DNA of 64,000 nt from Caenorhabditis elegans (Eukaryota; Nematoda; Chromadorea; Rhabditida; Rhabditidae), in NCBI RefSeq assembly GCF_000002985.6, contig NC_003282.8, positions 15,810,001-15,874,000 on the forward strand. The letters run 5' to 3'. The notes under the pieces are model-generated. The model was not told the origin of the DNA. It saw nothing but the letters and a program-made list of their open reading frames with translations, and made no database searches. Positions within the stretch are counted from its first letter, which is position 1, and every line of letters starts with the position of its first letter. A program made the position numbers and the translations under genes. Positions 10,059-21,231 of this stretch are shown here, piece by piece.

Positions 10059-13000
10059 ATGCTTCTCCCTTCAAACTTGACGACGTCAACATTAATGACG
10101 TCATCATCAGAATCGTACGACGCTGATAATCCGGGGCTTCCGCCTGAGCCAATCCTGTCGGATTACGTGGAAATGTTCACTTTGGTGCTCAATTTTATTG
10201 TTGGCGCGCCGTTGAACCTGGCCGCTTATACACAGGTTTGTCGGGAATGGGTTTTATAGGGGATCTGAAAGTATTACCAAATTTTATTTGACAAATTTTT
10301 TAAAAACAATGAGAAACAGCAGAAAAAATTTTACGGTGATTTCATAAGAAACCTCCTTTTTTGGCAAAAAACCTAGATATTGGGATTTAAAAAAAAATTC
10401 CAAAAATTATAATAATTCACAACGATAAGGTTTACTTTTCGTCTAGCTTAACATAGTATTTTTTTTCTGAAAAATTCTTGGAAGTTGCGACTTTTCCCGC
10501 TGCGCCCAAGCATACGCCTAAGCCTAAGCCTGAGCCTATGCCTAAGCCTATGCCTAAGCCTAAGCCTACACTCCGATTGAAAAAGGACAAAAAACATTTC
10601 ATGAACTTTAAATATTTTTGAATTCAAAATGGGTTTTATGAAATTGAATAACCGTTTCAATGTACGTGACTATAATAATTTATTGAAACATTAAATTTTG
10701 TCAAGCCCAGAATTTTTTTCAAAAGTTCGCTTTTTTTTTCCAATATTTTTGTAGCAAAGTAGGGAAAATTGTTCTAAAAATGTGAAAGCTGCATTAAAAT
10801 TTTACAAGGAAAAACTGTATTTCAAATTATGCATCGACAATTAAAGATTGAATTTTTATTAGAAGACTATGTGAAATTGTCAAAAGATTTGAATTTATTA
10901 GGAATATTCGCTAAATTAAAAAGCAAATAAACGTTTTTTCAAATCAACATCGTGAAACAGTTCAGTTTTTATTCTCGATTTCTTCAAAAGGGAGCGAAAA
11001 TTGCTTTAAAGCACGTCTATGTATATGGTCACAATGACCGAATGGGCATCACGTTTTAAAGTTCAAAATTAATTTAAAAAATGAGGGGAAATAATACACG
11101 AGTAACCGAATTCTTGGTGATCATTTATTGAAATTTTATTGAACATTTATTAATTTGTTGAAACAGTAAATTCTATAAATCCCACAATTTTTTTTTATAT
11201 TTTGTTTTTTTTTCAAGGTTCACCCAAATTTTCGTAGCACAGCAGTGGGAAAATTAAAAATGCGTGAAATTGTTGTCAAATACTTAAATTTAATCGAAAT
11301 GTTTGTTAGATGTTTTGATGAATATTATCAAATGAATCTTATGAGAGTATTGAAAATGCAAATAAACTGTTCTTCAAATCAACATCGTGAAATAGTTGAA
11401 ATTTTTATATTCTCAATTACTCAAAACTACACTGCTTTTTTGGAAAATCACGGAGAAAAGACTGGGACTCCAACCAATATCGACCGCCGACATCTCATTG
11501 GTTCAGCGCCCCACTATGTTTATCTCACTGCAGACGGGTCAGCTCGCCACGCCCACTGCACGTTAAACATATTAGTACCCGTGAAATGTCGGCGGCTGTT
11601 ATTGGTTGGGGTCCCGATTTTGTCCTTCTCTCCGTGATTTTCCGGGCGGAGCCTAAATTTTAGAATTTTGTGCGTACACACCGCGCAGTTTAATCAATTT
11701 GAGTGTATGTGGAATTGAAAAAGCTGAGAATGGTCGTTGGGACTTTGAATAAAAATTTTGAATTTGCACACGGATTAGAGAAAAAGAGAAAAAAAATTAG
11801 AGAAAAAATAAACTACTCTTAAAATCAACAACATGGAACAGTTGATTTTTTTCCTAAATTTTTTTTATGTTATCAGTGTAAAAATGGCGACAGGAATCTT
11901 GAATGTTCTAATAATATTTTCGGTTGATTGTCCATAATTTTGAATTATTGAACACAATAAAAATCTTAATACTGAATTGTATATTTTTTTTTGTGATGAA
12001 AATTTAAACTAAATTCAGGTTAGTTGAGTCAATGGAAAGCAAATAAACTTGTCTTAAAATCAATATCGTGAAGCAGTTGAATTTTTATTCGCAATTACTG
12101 AAAAATAACAAAACTGATTGTTTTAGCAGTTCTAGAAGGAGCTTTTTTTTTACTCGGTTCATGGTTGAAATAATTTTGAAGTACACGCTTTACACAATGA
12201 GAATCAAAGTACTAAACTTTATAAAAAGACTGTGCGAAATTGTCAAAGATTTGAAATATGTCGGAATGGTCGGTAGAATTACAATATAAACAACGGGATC
12301 AATAAAAAAGTAAATAAACTTTTGCTAAAATCAACATCATGAAACAGTTAAATTTTATAGTCTCAATTACTCAACAACGACAGTTCGTTTTTGCAAAATC
12401 CATCTATTTTTATGTTTTCAGTGTGAAAAATAAGTGAAAAAAATAAAAAAGGAACTAGATTATATTTATTTTCACCTCATTGCCTGCATTTTGTCGATTA
12501 ATTATATGACCATAACGTTATTAAATTAATATATTGAACGCGTGAAAAATTTTAAACACAGAACTGAACAGACTTTCTGTGTACTTTTCACTATAATCCC
12601 AATCTAAAATTACAAAATGGTATAATCAGATAGTATTTTGAAGCGCCCGACACTTCACTGGCCCTTCCATTTTCCATTTACCTTAAATGTTTTCAGCTAA
12701 GCGAACGACCTACATCAACGCGGTTAGACCTTCTGAAGCGATCACTCAACTATTCGGATCTTCTCGTTCTATTCATCTACGTACCATCTCGTGCCTGCTG
12801 GTTATTGACCTACGATTGGCGGGGTGGAGATGCACTCTGTAAAATTGTCAAGATGTTTCATACGTTCGCGTTTCAGGTAGGAGTTATAAGTTGAACAGGT
12901 TTAAACAAAAATGTTAGTATATTGACCTAGTAAATAGTGTTGTCTTTATTGTCCCCGTATAGCAAACGGGGTTTCTGAGAAAATCTGAAGAACTTATCTT

Positions 13001-15425
13001 TGAATCTGAAGAACTTATCTCGGTAGACGTCGGACCATGCATATCAGTAAAACCTCTGTTTGCGAAAAAGTATAATTTTCAACTGCCGCACCGAATCTGA
13101 TGATCCATATTAGTCACATTGGAAAGCTTCAGCTGTAGATCAAAATGTTGAAATTTAAAAAAAATGCGGACAGTCTCACAGTTTTCCGGGTTACGGTAGA
13201 AGCTTCAACTTTGTTAATTTTTGTGTTCGTTTGTGGGTCCCAGAAAAGGTCAGGCGCAACGATTCCGCCCGGCCTGTTCTTGGAAAATGAGTGAACAAAG
13301 CCATTGATGCTATTTTGATGGGAAAATACTGGAAAAACGACTGAAAAATCAAACAAGACATTGAAATTAATTTGTCTTAATTTGAAACAGGTTTTTTTCT
13401 GTTTCAGAAAACTGTTAAGAATTTTCAAATATACAGTTTTGTCAATCTACCTTTTTTTCTTTTAAATCAAAATTCCAGAGCTCCTCCAACGTGATCGTGT
13501 GCATCGCCGTGGATCGCCTGCTATCCGTCCTCTCCCCATCCCATCACAGCCCCAACAAAGCCCTGAAACGGACTAAAATGATGTTAATAGTCGCGTGGAT
13601 AGTAGCGCTAGTAATCTCATGCCCACAACTTTTCATCTGGAAAGCATATCTAGCACTTCCCGAGTATAATTGGAGCCAGTGTCTGCAAATTTGGGAGATT
13701 GCACGGATGGAAAAATTCAACAAACCACAGGTAGTGCCAGAGTTTGACGCCGAGTTCTGGTACAGCATACTGCATATTAGTCTCGTTTTTTGGATCCCTT
13801 GTATCATTATCATGGTGAGTCTTAATTCTGCAGCCGACAGTTTTCGGGTCAACGTATTGTTAGCAAGTGCAGCGAAACTATGTCCCAACCAATCAGCGAC
13901 GTTAGCCCCACCCAATGTATATCGCTGGTTGGTTAACCTCAATTCCAGAGATCCTACTTTATTTGAGCGCCCTACATGGTATGGGTTAGCGTAGAGAACA
14001 CAGAACATGTCAAGCGCTGTAGATAGCCACCAACCAATCAGCAACGTTTAACAGGCCCCCTGTATATCGCTAATTGGTCAATCTTAAAATTCCCGAGATC
14101 CTATATTATTTGAGCGCCCGACAATTTCTGGGTTAGCGTAGAAAACCCAGAACATGTCAAGCGGTGTAGATAGCCGCCAACCAATCACCGATGTTGGCCA
14201 CACCCCCTGTGTAAATCTGATTGGTCAACCTTTTTTTTTTGATTCCAGCTATCCTACATCATAGTCATCTCATGGGTATGGATCAACTCTCGGCCGTCCA
14301 TCCGTCACACCTCTTCATTTTCCTTCCACACCGGCTGCGATACGGTAGATACAGTACTGACTAGAGCCTCTGAATGGAATCCTTTGAAGACATTCTCCCG
14401 TCACGTCAACATCAAGGAGCCCGAGAAGCCGATGAGTAAGTCTAAAACTCTGAAATTTCAGTTATCTGATTATTTTTCAGCGACTCCCAGAATCGTGGTC
14501 AGCGACGAGACGGAGGTCCCACTGACGCAGCGACCATCGATTTCTCCGTCGGAAGCGTCGGCGGTGATGAGGACCGGTGTGCACACGAGTACCTCGTATA
14601 ATGCTAATTTGAATCGGTAACCTATTTTTCTATCAAAAACAGGTAAAAATTCAGAAATTTTCAGATCCCGAGCCCTGCGAGTTTCCTTGCTACTAGTCGT
14701 CGCGTACATCATCTGCTGGCTACCATATAACCTCATAAGTCTTATCCAATTTCTTGATCGGGACTTTTTTTCGTCATATCTTAAACATGTAAGTAGATCT
14801 TTACTTGAAACGGAAAAAAGGTTTAAAACTCTGAAATTTAGTGGAAAAAATGAGAGAATTAAAAAGTTCAAAAAAAGCCTGTTTCACGGTGTCGATAATA
14901 ATGTGAAGTATGTTAAATTTCCAATTGGTAGGCGTCATTAAAACCGATTAATTTTTCAGTTTAACTTCGAAAAAGACATCAATGAAGCCGCTGTCAAGTT
15001 TCAGTAAAATTTGATGTACTTAGTTTTGAATTTTTCTTACACGAGTTTTTACTTTAAAAGCATTGGAAAAAAGTTTAGCCATGCTTCGCCGACTTATGGA
15101 GTCAATAATGTCCGCTTAATACGTTTTTGGCAGCATCCGACATTTACCGGCGGGTACTCTCACAGCTGGCAACCGGCAGATGTCGGTCGCATCAAATAAA
15201 AGAGTGTTATCGCGAAATTGGTTTGAAGGATATGTAATCAAATTTTATTCAACTCCTATTCTTATATCAACATAGTGAAACAGCAGATCAATTCCAATAG
15301 ACGTTCCAAAATTCCAGGTCCACTTCTGCCAACAACTAATCATTTTTAACTCGGTCGTCAATCCATGGCTCTACGGTTTCTTCGGTCCCCGCCGCCCGTC
15401 TACCACCGGTGCCGGCCGTCACTGA
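10059..15425 (+). CDS. daf-38: rhodopsin-type GPCR of the GnRH-receptor-related family, likely DAF-38
   Basis: Seven exons join without a phase conflict: 10059-10235, 12697-12876, 13479-13814, 14249-14435, 14481-14616, 14665-14788, 15318-15425, giving 415 aa. The start ATG directly follows TTTTGCAG (10051-10058) behind a pyrimidine-rich stretch, which fits an SL trans-splice acceptor. Seen: N-glycosylation site near residue 6, TM1 about 36-56, TM2 about 73-95, Cys107 and Cys187 placed for the conserved disulfide, DRL (131-133) in place of DRY, TM6 with CWLPY near 356-360, and NPWLY (395-399) in TM7. The long third loop comes from exons 4 and 5. AATAAA lies at 15601. From memory, DAF-38 (Y105C5A.23) acts with DAF-37 in perceiving dauer-inducing ascarosides and belongs to the gonadotropin-releasing-hormone-receptor-like group. 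The symbol rests on recall of clone and family. The receptor class is much surer than the name. Intron 1 carries telomeric repeats and piRNA promoters. Confidence 0.85.
10516..10569 (-). repeat. interstitial telomeric repeat, nine hexamers
   Basis: Nine consecutive hexamers of GCCTAA type (the complement of TTAGGC, the nematode telomere repeat), with some GCCTAT and GCCTGA variants. It lies in intron 1 of the GPCR gene. Confidence 0.9.
10895..10915 (-). ncRNA. candidate 21U-RNA in GPCR intron 1, antisense
   Basis: Core TGAAACAG (minus) at 10953-10960; U at 10915, spacing 38 nt. Starts TTTAGCGAAT. Confidence 0.55.
11100..11120 (-). ncRNA. candidate 21U-RNA in GPCR intron 1, antisense
   Basis: Core TGAAACAG (minus) at 11159-11166; U at 11120, spacing 39 nt. 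Starts TCACCAAGAA. Confidence 0.65.
11442..11706. mobile_element. palindromic MITE-like element in GPCR intron 1
   Basis: Shows CCAACCAATATCGACCGCCGA, GGTTCAGCGCCCCACTATG, GTGAAATGTCGGCGGC and the right end CAATTTGAGTGT, in the family order. It sits between two of the piRNA-bearing intron units. Confidence 0.7.
12281..12301 (-). ncRNA. candidate 21U-RNA in GPCR intron 1, antisense
   Basis: Core TGAAACAG (minus) at 12340-12347; U at 12301, spacing 39 nt. Starts TGATCCCGTT. Last of the five duplicated intron units. Confidence 0.65.
13446..13466 (+). ncRNA. candidate 21U-RNA in GPCR intron 2, sense
   Basis: Core CTGTTTCA at 13399-13406; CAAT ends at 13446, spacing 40 nt. Starts TCTACCTTTT, within the polypyrimidine tract before exon 3. 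Confidence 0.55.
13830..14232. repeat. tandem intron repeat of about 145 bp, 2.5 copies
   Basis: The block AACCAATCAGCGACGTT...TGTATATCGCTGGTTGGT recurs at about 13889, 14033 and 14180, joined by GAGCGCCCGACA and AGAACATGTCAAGCG segments. A single related unit lies in kinase intron 4 (40815-40868: GACCAATCAGCAATGTTGG). It is probably derived from the palindromic repeat family. Confidence 0.7.
14925..14945 (+). ncRNA. candidate 21U-RNA in GPCR intron 6, sense
   Basis: Core CTGTTTCA at 14879-14886; CAAT ends at 14925, spacing 39 nt. Starts TTGGTAGGCG. Confidence 0.6.
15217..15237 (-). ncRNA. candidate 21U-RNA in GPCR intron 6, antisense
   Basis: Core TGAAACAG (minus) at 15276-15283; U at 15237, spacing 39 nt. 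Starts TTACATATCC. Confidence 0.6.
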
Positions 15426-15614
15426 TCTCCAAACATCAAACATCGAATTCGCCATATCTTTCCAAAATCCCCCCAACGTTCCAGTTTTCAAGCCCAACGA
15501 ATTGCCAATGCCATATCTTTAACAACTTTTATGGTTTCTTGTTTGTTTTTTTTTATTTATTTTATTGTAATGTTTGATTCTCGGTGAAAAATTTGTGTAA
15601 AATAAATTATTTTT

Positions 15615-16030
15615 TATGTGAAACAGTATTTTTTGGTAACATTTATTTCAACTTAAAACAACCATAATTCATTTTTTATGTGAAAAAAATCGAATGAAAA
15701 TAATATACAAATATAACACATTTGGCAATGTAAATATTTCACACAAATTGTAGAATTGCAAGCGCGCGATTTAAATATTAATTTTTAGAAATCAGAATAG
15801 GAAAAAAGAAGAATTAAACAAGTTGACTCAGATGAGTTATTTTTTGGCTGCTTGACCAGAAGCTGACACATTTTAATTTTTTGTTGAATTTTTTGGATTT
15901 GTTATTTGTTAGTTGTTTTAAAATTTGTTAGTAGTTTTTGTTTTGAATTTTGTTGAGTTTGGCTGAAAAATTTTAATTTAAAAATTTTTGGTCAACTCAG
16001 AGAACGGTGTTTAGCTAAATTGTTGTATTC
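15615..16030. other. AT-rich spacer downstream of the GPCR gene
   Basis: An exact core TGAAACAG at 15619-15626 (minus) has no YRNT at the expected spacing. Otherwise T/G-rich low-complexity DNA without gene evidence. Confidence 0.5.
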
Positions 16031-16035
16031 AAATT

Positions 16036-16480
16036 TGGAGCAGTTAGTAGTGGGATATGGTCGGGGTACTGTAGTAGTACTGTAGGAGTACGGTAGGATT
16101 ACTGTAGTTTAGGAAAAATTGAGTTTTTGTCTTTTGAAGAGATAGAGGTTTGGAGTTATTAGTGGGATATGGTCGGGGTACTGTAGTAGTACTGTAGGAG
16201 TACGGTAGGATTACTGTAGTTTATGAAAAATTGTGTTTTTGTCTTTTGAAGAGATATAGGTTTGGGGTTAGTAGTGGGATATGGTCGGGGTACTGTAGTA
16301 GTACTGTAGGAGTACTGTAGGAGTACGGTAGGATTACTGTAGCTTAGGAAAAATTGAGTTTTTGTCTTTTGAAGAGATATAGGTTTGGGGTTAGTAGTGG
16401 GATATGGTCGGGGTACTGTAGTAGTACTGTAGGAGTACTGTAGGAGTACTATAGGATTACTGTAGTTTGGGAAAAATTGA
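16036..16480. repeat. tandem repeat, unit about 115 bp, four copies
   Basis: Each unit carries GGGATATGGTCGGGGTACTG, GTAGTACTGTAGGAGTAC and TTTTTGTCTTTTGAAGAGAT. Copies begin near 16036, 16155, 16270 and 16390. Confidence 0.85.
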
Positions 16481-16649
16481 TTTTCCGTCTTTGGAAGGGA
16501 AATTGGAAACTTCGGGAAAATTCTGAAATGTTCCAGAACCTTCTGGGAATTTCTGGAAAATTCTAGAATGTTCCAGAACCTTCTGGAAAATTCTGAAAAG
16601 CTTTAAAACCTTCTGGAAAATTCTAGAAAATCCAAAAAAAGAAAGACCC

Positions 16650-16978
16650 ATCGTGGCGAGACCCATCGTGGCGAGACCCATCGTGGCGAGACCCATCGTG
16701 GCGAGGCCCATCGTGGTGAGACCCATCGTGGCGAGACCCACCGTGGTGAGACCCGTCGTGGTGAGACCCATCGTGGTGAGACCCATCGTGGTGAGACCCG
16801 TCGTGGTGAGACCCATCGTGGTGAGACCCATCGTGGTGAGACCCATCGTGGTGAGACCCATCGTGGTGAGACCCATCGTGGTGAGACCCATCGTGGTGAG
16901 ACCCATCGTGGTGAGACCCATCGTGGTGAGACCCATCGTGGTGAAACCCATCGTTGTGAGACCCATCGTGGTGAGACC
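16650..16978. repeat. 15-bp minisatellite, about 22 copies
   Basis: The unit is GACCCATCGTGGTGA with a few variants. Because 15 is divisible by 3, both strands are open and give pentapeptide pseudo-ORFs (MGLTT repeats on minus, VRPIV on plus). These should not be taken as genes. Confidence 0.95.
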
Positions 16979-17285
16979 CAAAATTTTGGCGGGAAATTTA
17001 AATTTTCTGTGAAAAATATTTTGGCGGGAAATTTAAATTTTCTGTGAAAAATATTTTGGCGGGAAATTTAAATTTTCTGAAAAAATATTTTGGAGGGAAA
17101 TTTAAATTTTCTGAAAAAAAAATTTTGGAGGGAAATTTAAATTTTCTGGAAAAAAAATTTTGGAGGGAAATTTAAATTTTCTGAAAAAAATATTTTGGCG
17201 GGAAATTTAAATTTTCTGTGAAAAATATTTTGGCGGGTAATTTAAATTTTCTGAGAAAAAAATTTTGGAGGGAAATTTAAATTTT
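16979..17285. repeat. minisatellite, unit about 34 bp, nine copies
   Basis: The unit is ATTTTGGCGGGAAATTTAAA followed by TTTTCTGTGAAAA. The later copies change GGCGGG to GGAGGG. A cousin array lies at 32460-32918. Confidence 0.9.
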
Positions 17286-17319
17286 CTGAAAATTCTAAAA
17301 TACTGGAAATCTAGAATCT

Positions 17320-17625
17320 TCTGGAAATTTCGAAAAAATTCTCGAATGTTCCAGAACCTTCTAGAAAAATCGAGAAAATTCTGGAGTGTTCCAGAACTTT
17401 CTAGAAAAATCGGTAAAATTCTGGAATGTTCCAGAACTTTCTATAAAAATTGGGAAAAGTATGGAGTGTTCCAGAACTTTCTAGAAAAATCGAGAAAATT
17501 GTGGAACGTTCCAGAACTTTCTAGAAAAATCGAGAAAATTCTGGAACGTTCCAGAACTTTCTAGAAAAATCGGTAAAATTCTGGAATGTTCCAGAACTTT
17601 CTAGAAAAATCGAGAAAATTCTGGA
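17320..17625. repeat. minisatellite, unit about 40 bp, seven copies
   Basis: The unit is CTGGAATGTTCCAGAACTTT followed by CTAGAAAAATCGAGAAAATT. Each contains the short inverted repeat TGGAATGTTCCA. Related copies lie at 33190-33360. Confidence 0.9.
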
Positions 17626-18301
17626 AGTGTATGTGTGTCAAATACTTTTAATGGTGCCAGTCGTTGCCCGCGCCATAGGTGCGGTCAACGGCTGGTTTTT
17701 ACATAAAATGAAAATTGCAAATGTTTTGATTAAAAACTATCAAATTGGTTGTGAAAATTTTCATAAAAATTGAATATACGATACGGTTTTTGAAAATGAA
17801 TATTTGACAAAAAATTTATGGAATACATAAAAAAATGTTGAAACATTAAAAATTTGCCAACTGGAAGCTTTTCGAGAAACATGAAGTTTTGCACCGATTG
17901 TTTTGTTTTTAAATGCTGGAAATTAATTTGGTATTATATTTCAAGTTTGCCGGTTTGTACAATCAACACAAGTTTTTTTTAAACGTATGTTAATAAGTCT
18001 CAGGCAAAAAAATGACATAATGTTGAAACTTTTAGAATTTGTGAAATTCCTGAATTTCATGCTTGAAAAATATTTTTATTGAGTTCCTCGTTTTAGACGT
18101 TTGCTGAAAACAAAGCAAACGGCTGGATTTCACTGCAATTTCCGCACTAATAATTCCTGACAAAATATTATATACTATCCAAATGCTTAAAATTTTAAAA
18201 ATTATGAAAGGAACTTTTCCAGTAATTCAATCTTGTAGAAATTGTTGCAGTGTTCAAATAAAAAAAAGTACGGTTTCACAATCAGTTTAATACATTAGTT
18301 G

Positions 18302-18570
18302 CAGGGCTGTTTTTTTTCGGTTTTTTTTGGAAAAATTGATTTTTTGGTTTTTTTGATTTTTGAGACCAAAAAACAAAAACAAAACCAAAAAATAAATTAT
18401 AACACTGATTCAGCAAAAATTAAACAAATAAGAACAAAAAACCTTCCGTCAAACTTTGAATTTTTTTTTGGTTTTTTTTCAAAAATTCGCTTGTTTTTTG
18501 TTTTTTGGTCCAAAGTTCGACCAAAAAATTTTTTGTTTTTTGGTCGAAAATTTTTTTTGCAACAGCCCTG
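18302..18570. mobile_element. hAT-like non-autonomous element (MITE)
   Basis: Termini CAGGGCTGTT and AACAGCCCTG are perfect inverted repeats and are flanked by a perfect 8-bp target duplication ATTAGTTG (18294-18301, 18571-18578). 8-bp duplications and CAGGG ends are the hAT signature. The interior is T/A-rich low complexity without coding potential. The duplicate locus near 24050 lacks it. Confidence 0.85.
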
Positions 18571-20435
18571 ATTAGTTGCAAGCTACATGTATTACATTGT
18601 CCAAAATTGACTAATTTATGCAAAATTCACTCACGATATCATGTCAGTTGAATAGTTTAGTTTTGAAATGACCAGACAAAAACGAGATAATTATTTTTTT
18701 CCCCTTTATGAATATTTTCTATAAATTCTAATATTTTCGATATTTTCAAAGTTAGAATTAATTTTAGTCGTGGATCTCTTAAATTGTCATATTTTTCACA
18801 ATAATTGACCAAATCTCCCAAAAAAAAAAATCTCCAAAAAAAATCTCCAAAATATAATAGAATGTAGAAACTGTAAAAATTTTTAAGCTGATACTTTTTC
18901 GACTTTATTTTAATAGTTGGTTTTAATAGTTATTTTAATTTGGCAAATTTACACAATTTTCATTAAACACTGCGAAAATCCAGCTAATTTTTTTTTTGAA
19001 CGAATCTGAAACTTTTTCCATTTTCCAGATTTCCATGCTAGTTTTTGAATTTTCTGAATAAATTCACGAAAAGTTTCAGATTTGTTTTTTTAGTTTCCAA
19101 CTGGAATTTTTTTGCAGCGAAACTCAAGTTTTTACGTTTTGCGATTTTTCGACAATAAAACAAAAACAATGCATAACTACAATGATTAGAGAGCCCGCTC
19201 TCCCTTTTGATCTCAGAAATTGCGCCAATTTCTAATGCATCACCCTTTAGGTGACGTCACATTTTCAAGAAGCTTGAATTCGCCAGCACTCCCAAAAATG
19301 AAATTGTCAGGTTTTCAATTCGTCAGATGAATAGAGATAATTTAAGTTTTTTTAAACATTTTTCCCAAGTTTATAATGTTTCAAGTTGTTATTATATTAG
19401 TTGTCTAACTGCTTCAATCAGTAATGTAGTAATTTTTGCAATACTTCTTAAACTGTTTTTTAAGTGTTCCAAATCGTGAAAAGTAAGCTTATTATTAAAA
19501 ATTTAGATCAAAGAACATTGCAGAAAATTTCTGAAATACTTATAAACGTTTGATAACAATAGACATTTTGAAACAAAGTCAATATTGAATTTGTTTTTGA
19601 TTTTGGATTTTTTTGGTAGTCGTGTGGAAAGTCCAATGAATTTTTAAAACGTATTGAATAATTCGTTTTTTCAAATTCGTTTATGAGTTTTATTTTAATT
19701 AATTTTGCAAAGAAACTTCAAAAATGGACAAAAAAGATTTTTTAACTGTCTAAAAAAACAGGGAATGGCTGATTTTCAAGGTTTTTCGAAGGTAAAAATT
19801 TAATATCTTCTCTTTTTATTTTTTCATTTCTTTTTTTAAGTGGTTCAAAAATGTGTTTTAGTAAAATACAGCTCACTAAGATAACAATACAATTTTCTAA
19901 ACAAAAAATTAAATAAACACGGCGTAACAGTAATTTTTTTGCAGTATTTGGAAGTTAAATTTCTTTATTTTAAGACTCAATTTTCACGTTCACTTGAATG
20001 GCAACTCAGTTATCGTGCCTTACGTGAAAACTTATTATAGAAAATATTTTTTTCTCAAATTTTCAACATTTTCAAGTTGCCTTCTTATTCTTGGTGCATA
20101 GTTTTTTATTACTGGGTACGTCTTTTAATTTAATTTTGTAAAAATTGTGATGAAATAAATCAAAATCTGCATAAAAACAGCTTTGAAAATTTTCAATTCG
20201 TCAGACAAAAAGTAATAGTACAAGTTTTTTCTCTGTTCAATTTTTTCTCAAGTTTCTACTGTGTCAAGTTGTTTTTATATGGGCTGCTAAACATTTTTTA
20301 ATTAATAGTTTTTATCCGGACAACCTTTGCAATAATTTAAATTCATTCGATATCGTTGAAATTGCAAGGAAATATATATATTAAAAGCTTTGGGAAACAC
20401 ATTCTTTGAACAACATTTTGCAAGATAATTGTCAA

Positions 20436-20443
20436 CTGTTTCA
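20436..20443 (+). promoter_or_regulatory. Ruby-motif core CTGTTTCA (example of a duplicated promoter)
   Basis: Exact core followed by a T-rich/AT-rich spacer and CGTT, 40 nt before the predicted 5' U at 20483. The duplicate at 24921-24928 has identical spacing. Confidence 0.75.
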
Positions 20444-20482
20444 CAAATAAGTTAAAAATAGTTCATCTTCAAAATAAATCGT

Positions 20483-20503
20483 TCAGACTTCGCTTCTGCT
20501 TGA
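20483..20503 (+). ncRNA. candidate 21U-RNA, duplication copy 1
   Basis: Core CTGTTTCA at 20436-20443; CGTT ends at 20483, spacing 40 nt. Starts TCAGACTTCG. Paralog of the candidate at 24968. Confidence 0.65.
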
Positions 20504-20771
20504 AAAATTGAAGTTTTTGGCGATATATGCTGGAGAGAATTTGTACTTTTATAAAACTATTATGTTAGAAAAAAAGACGTTGACTCTTTTTCCCCCCAGA
20601 AAATCAACATTTTCAAATTGATTTCATATTCATTCTAGATCAGTCCTTTCATGATTTTGTTAAACAAATTTTTCCACAAATAATGAGAAATTAGGTTGCG
20701 AAAGGTTTCATTTTAATTGTCAAACTTTTATTGAATATTTAAAACTTATTTTCAATATTTTATATTCTAGG

Positions 20772-21178
20772 TGTCTCTATGTTGTCGATTCTGCCCTTCG
20801 AGGGCCAATCTCGACAACCTAACAGTGCTCTGATATAGGGTCCTACGGAATAGCCCACTATTCTTAACCTATATCAGCTCGAGCGCACTGGGGAATTATA
20901 CCATAAATTATTATCTCTTAATTACATTTTATTTCATTCAAATCCGTTCAGTATTCATCAAATACCTATTAAAACACCAAATATTCATTTTTCAATCGCG
21001 CGCCAAACTACGGTAGCGCGCTCGTGACGACCCCCAAGCGTCTATAACTACTTGGCATCGTGCCAAGTCGATCGACCGCCCGCGAGCGTTTTCGAATATT
21101 AATTACCTTCGAATATATATTATTATATCGAATATATTGTATATATTCAAAAAATACTGTGTGGAATTTTCCCGGACA
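20772..21178. mobile_element. GC-richer inserted block, possibly LTR-like fossil
   Basis: It starts TGTC/TGTTGTCG, ends CCCGGACA, and is set into AT-rich DNA that is continuous in the duplicate copy. Several strong hairpins are visible (TTGTCGATTCTGCCC with its complement; GATATAGG with CCTATATC). TG...CA ends suggest a solo LTR of unknown family, but no clear target duplication was found. Old and broken in appearance. Confidence 0.25.
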
Positions 21179-21231
21179 TTTTCAATTAGTTTTTCATTTG
21201 CCCACTAATAAGTATACGTATGTACCAGTAA

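Larger units (their letters stand above)
10921..12390. repeat. five related units carrying a piRNA promoter inside GPCR intron 1
   Basis: Units beginning GCAAATAAAC or similar, followed by TCAACATCGTGAAACAGTT and then TTTTTAT-TCTC-ATT, start near 10923, 11358, 11808, 12038 and 12310. The core reads TGAAACAG, TGAAATAG, TGGAACAG, TGAAGCAG and TGAAACAG respectively. So the first and last units keep the exact core and the middle three carry one substitution each. Confidence 0.75.
16030..17695 (+). mobile_element. Helitron-type relic built of minisatellites
   Basis: The right end has a GC-rich hairpin (17668-17684, CCGCGCC-ATA-GGTGCGG) 7 nt before a terminal CTGG followed by T, the classic Helitron 3' end (hairpin then CTRR, insertion before T). 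Inside are four tandem arrays described separately. The same modules recur at 32919-33894. The 5' end is not identifiable and no Rep/helicase coding sequence is present, so it is non-autonomous. Confidence 0.65.

Noticed and set aside
13544-14044. 166-aa minus-strand ORF
   Set aside because: Antisense shadow of GPCR exon 3 and the GC-richer intron repeat; no splice or start logic.
14470-14871. 133-aa minus-strand ORF
   Set aside because: Antisense to GPCR exons 5 and 6.
16457-17012. Long ORFs with pentapeptide repeats (MGLTT, VRPIV)
   Set aside because: Produced by a 15-bp minisatellite, whose period keeps several frames open on both strands.
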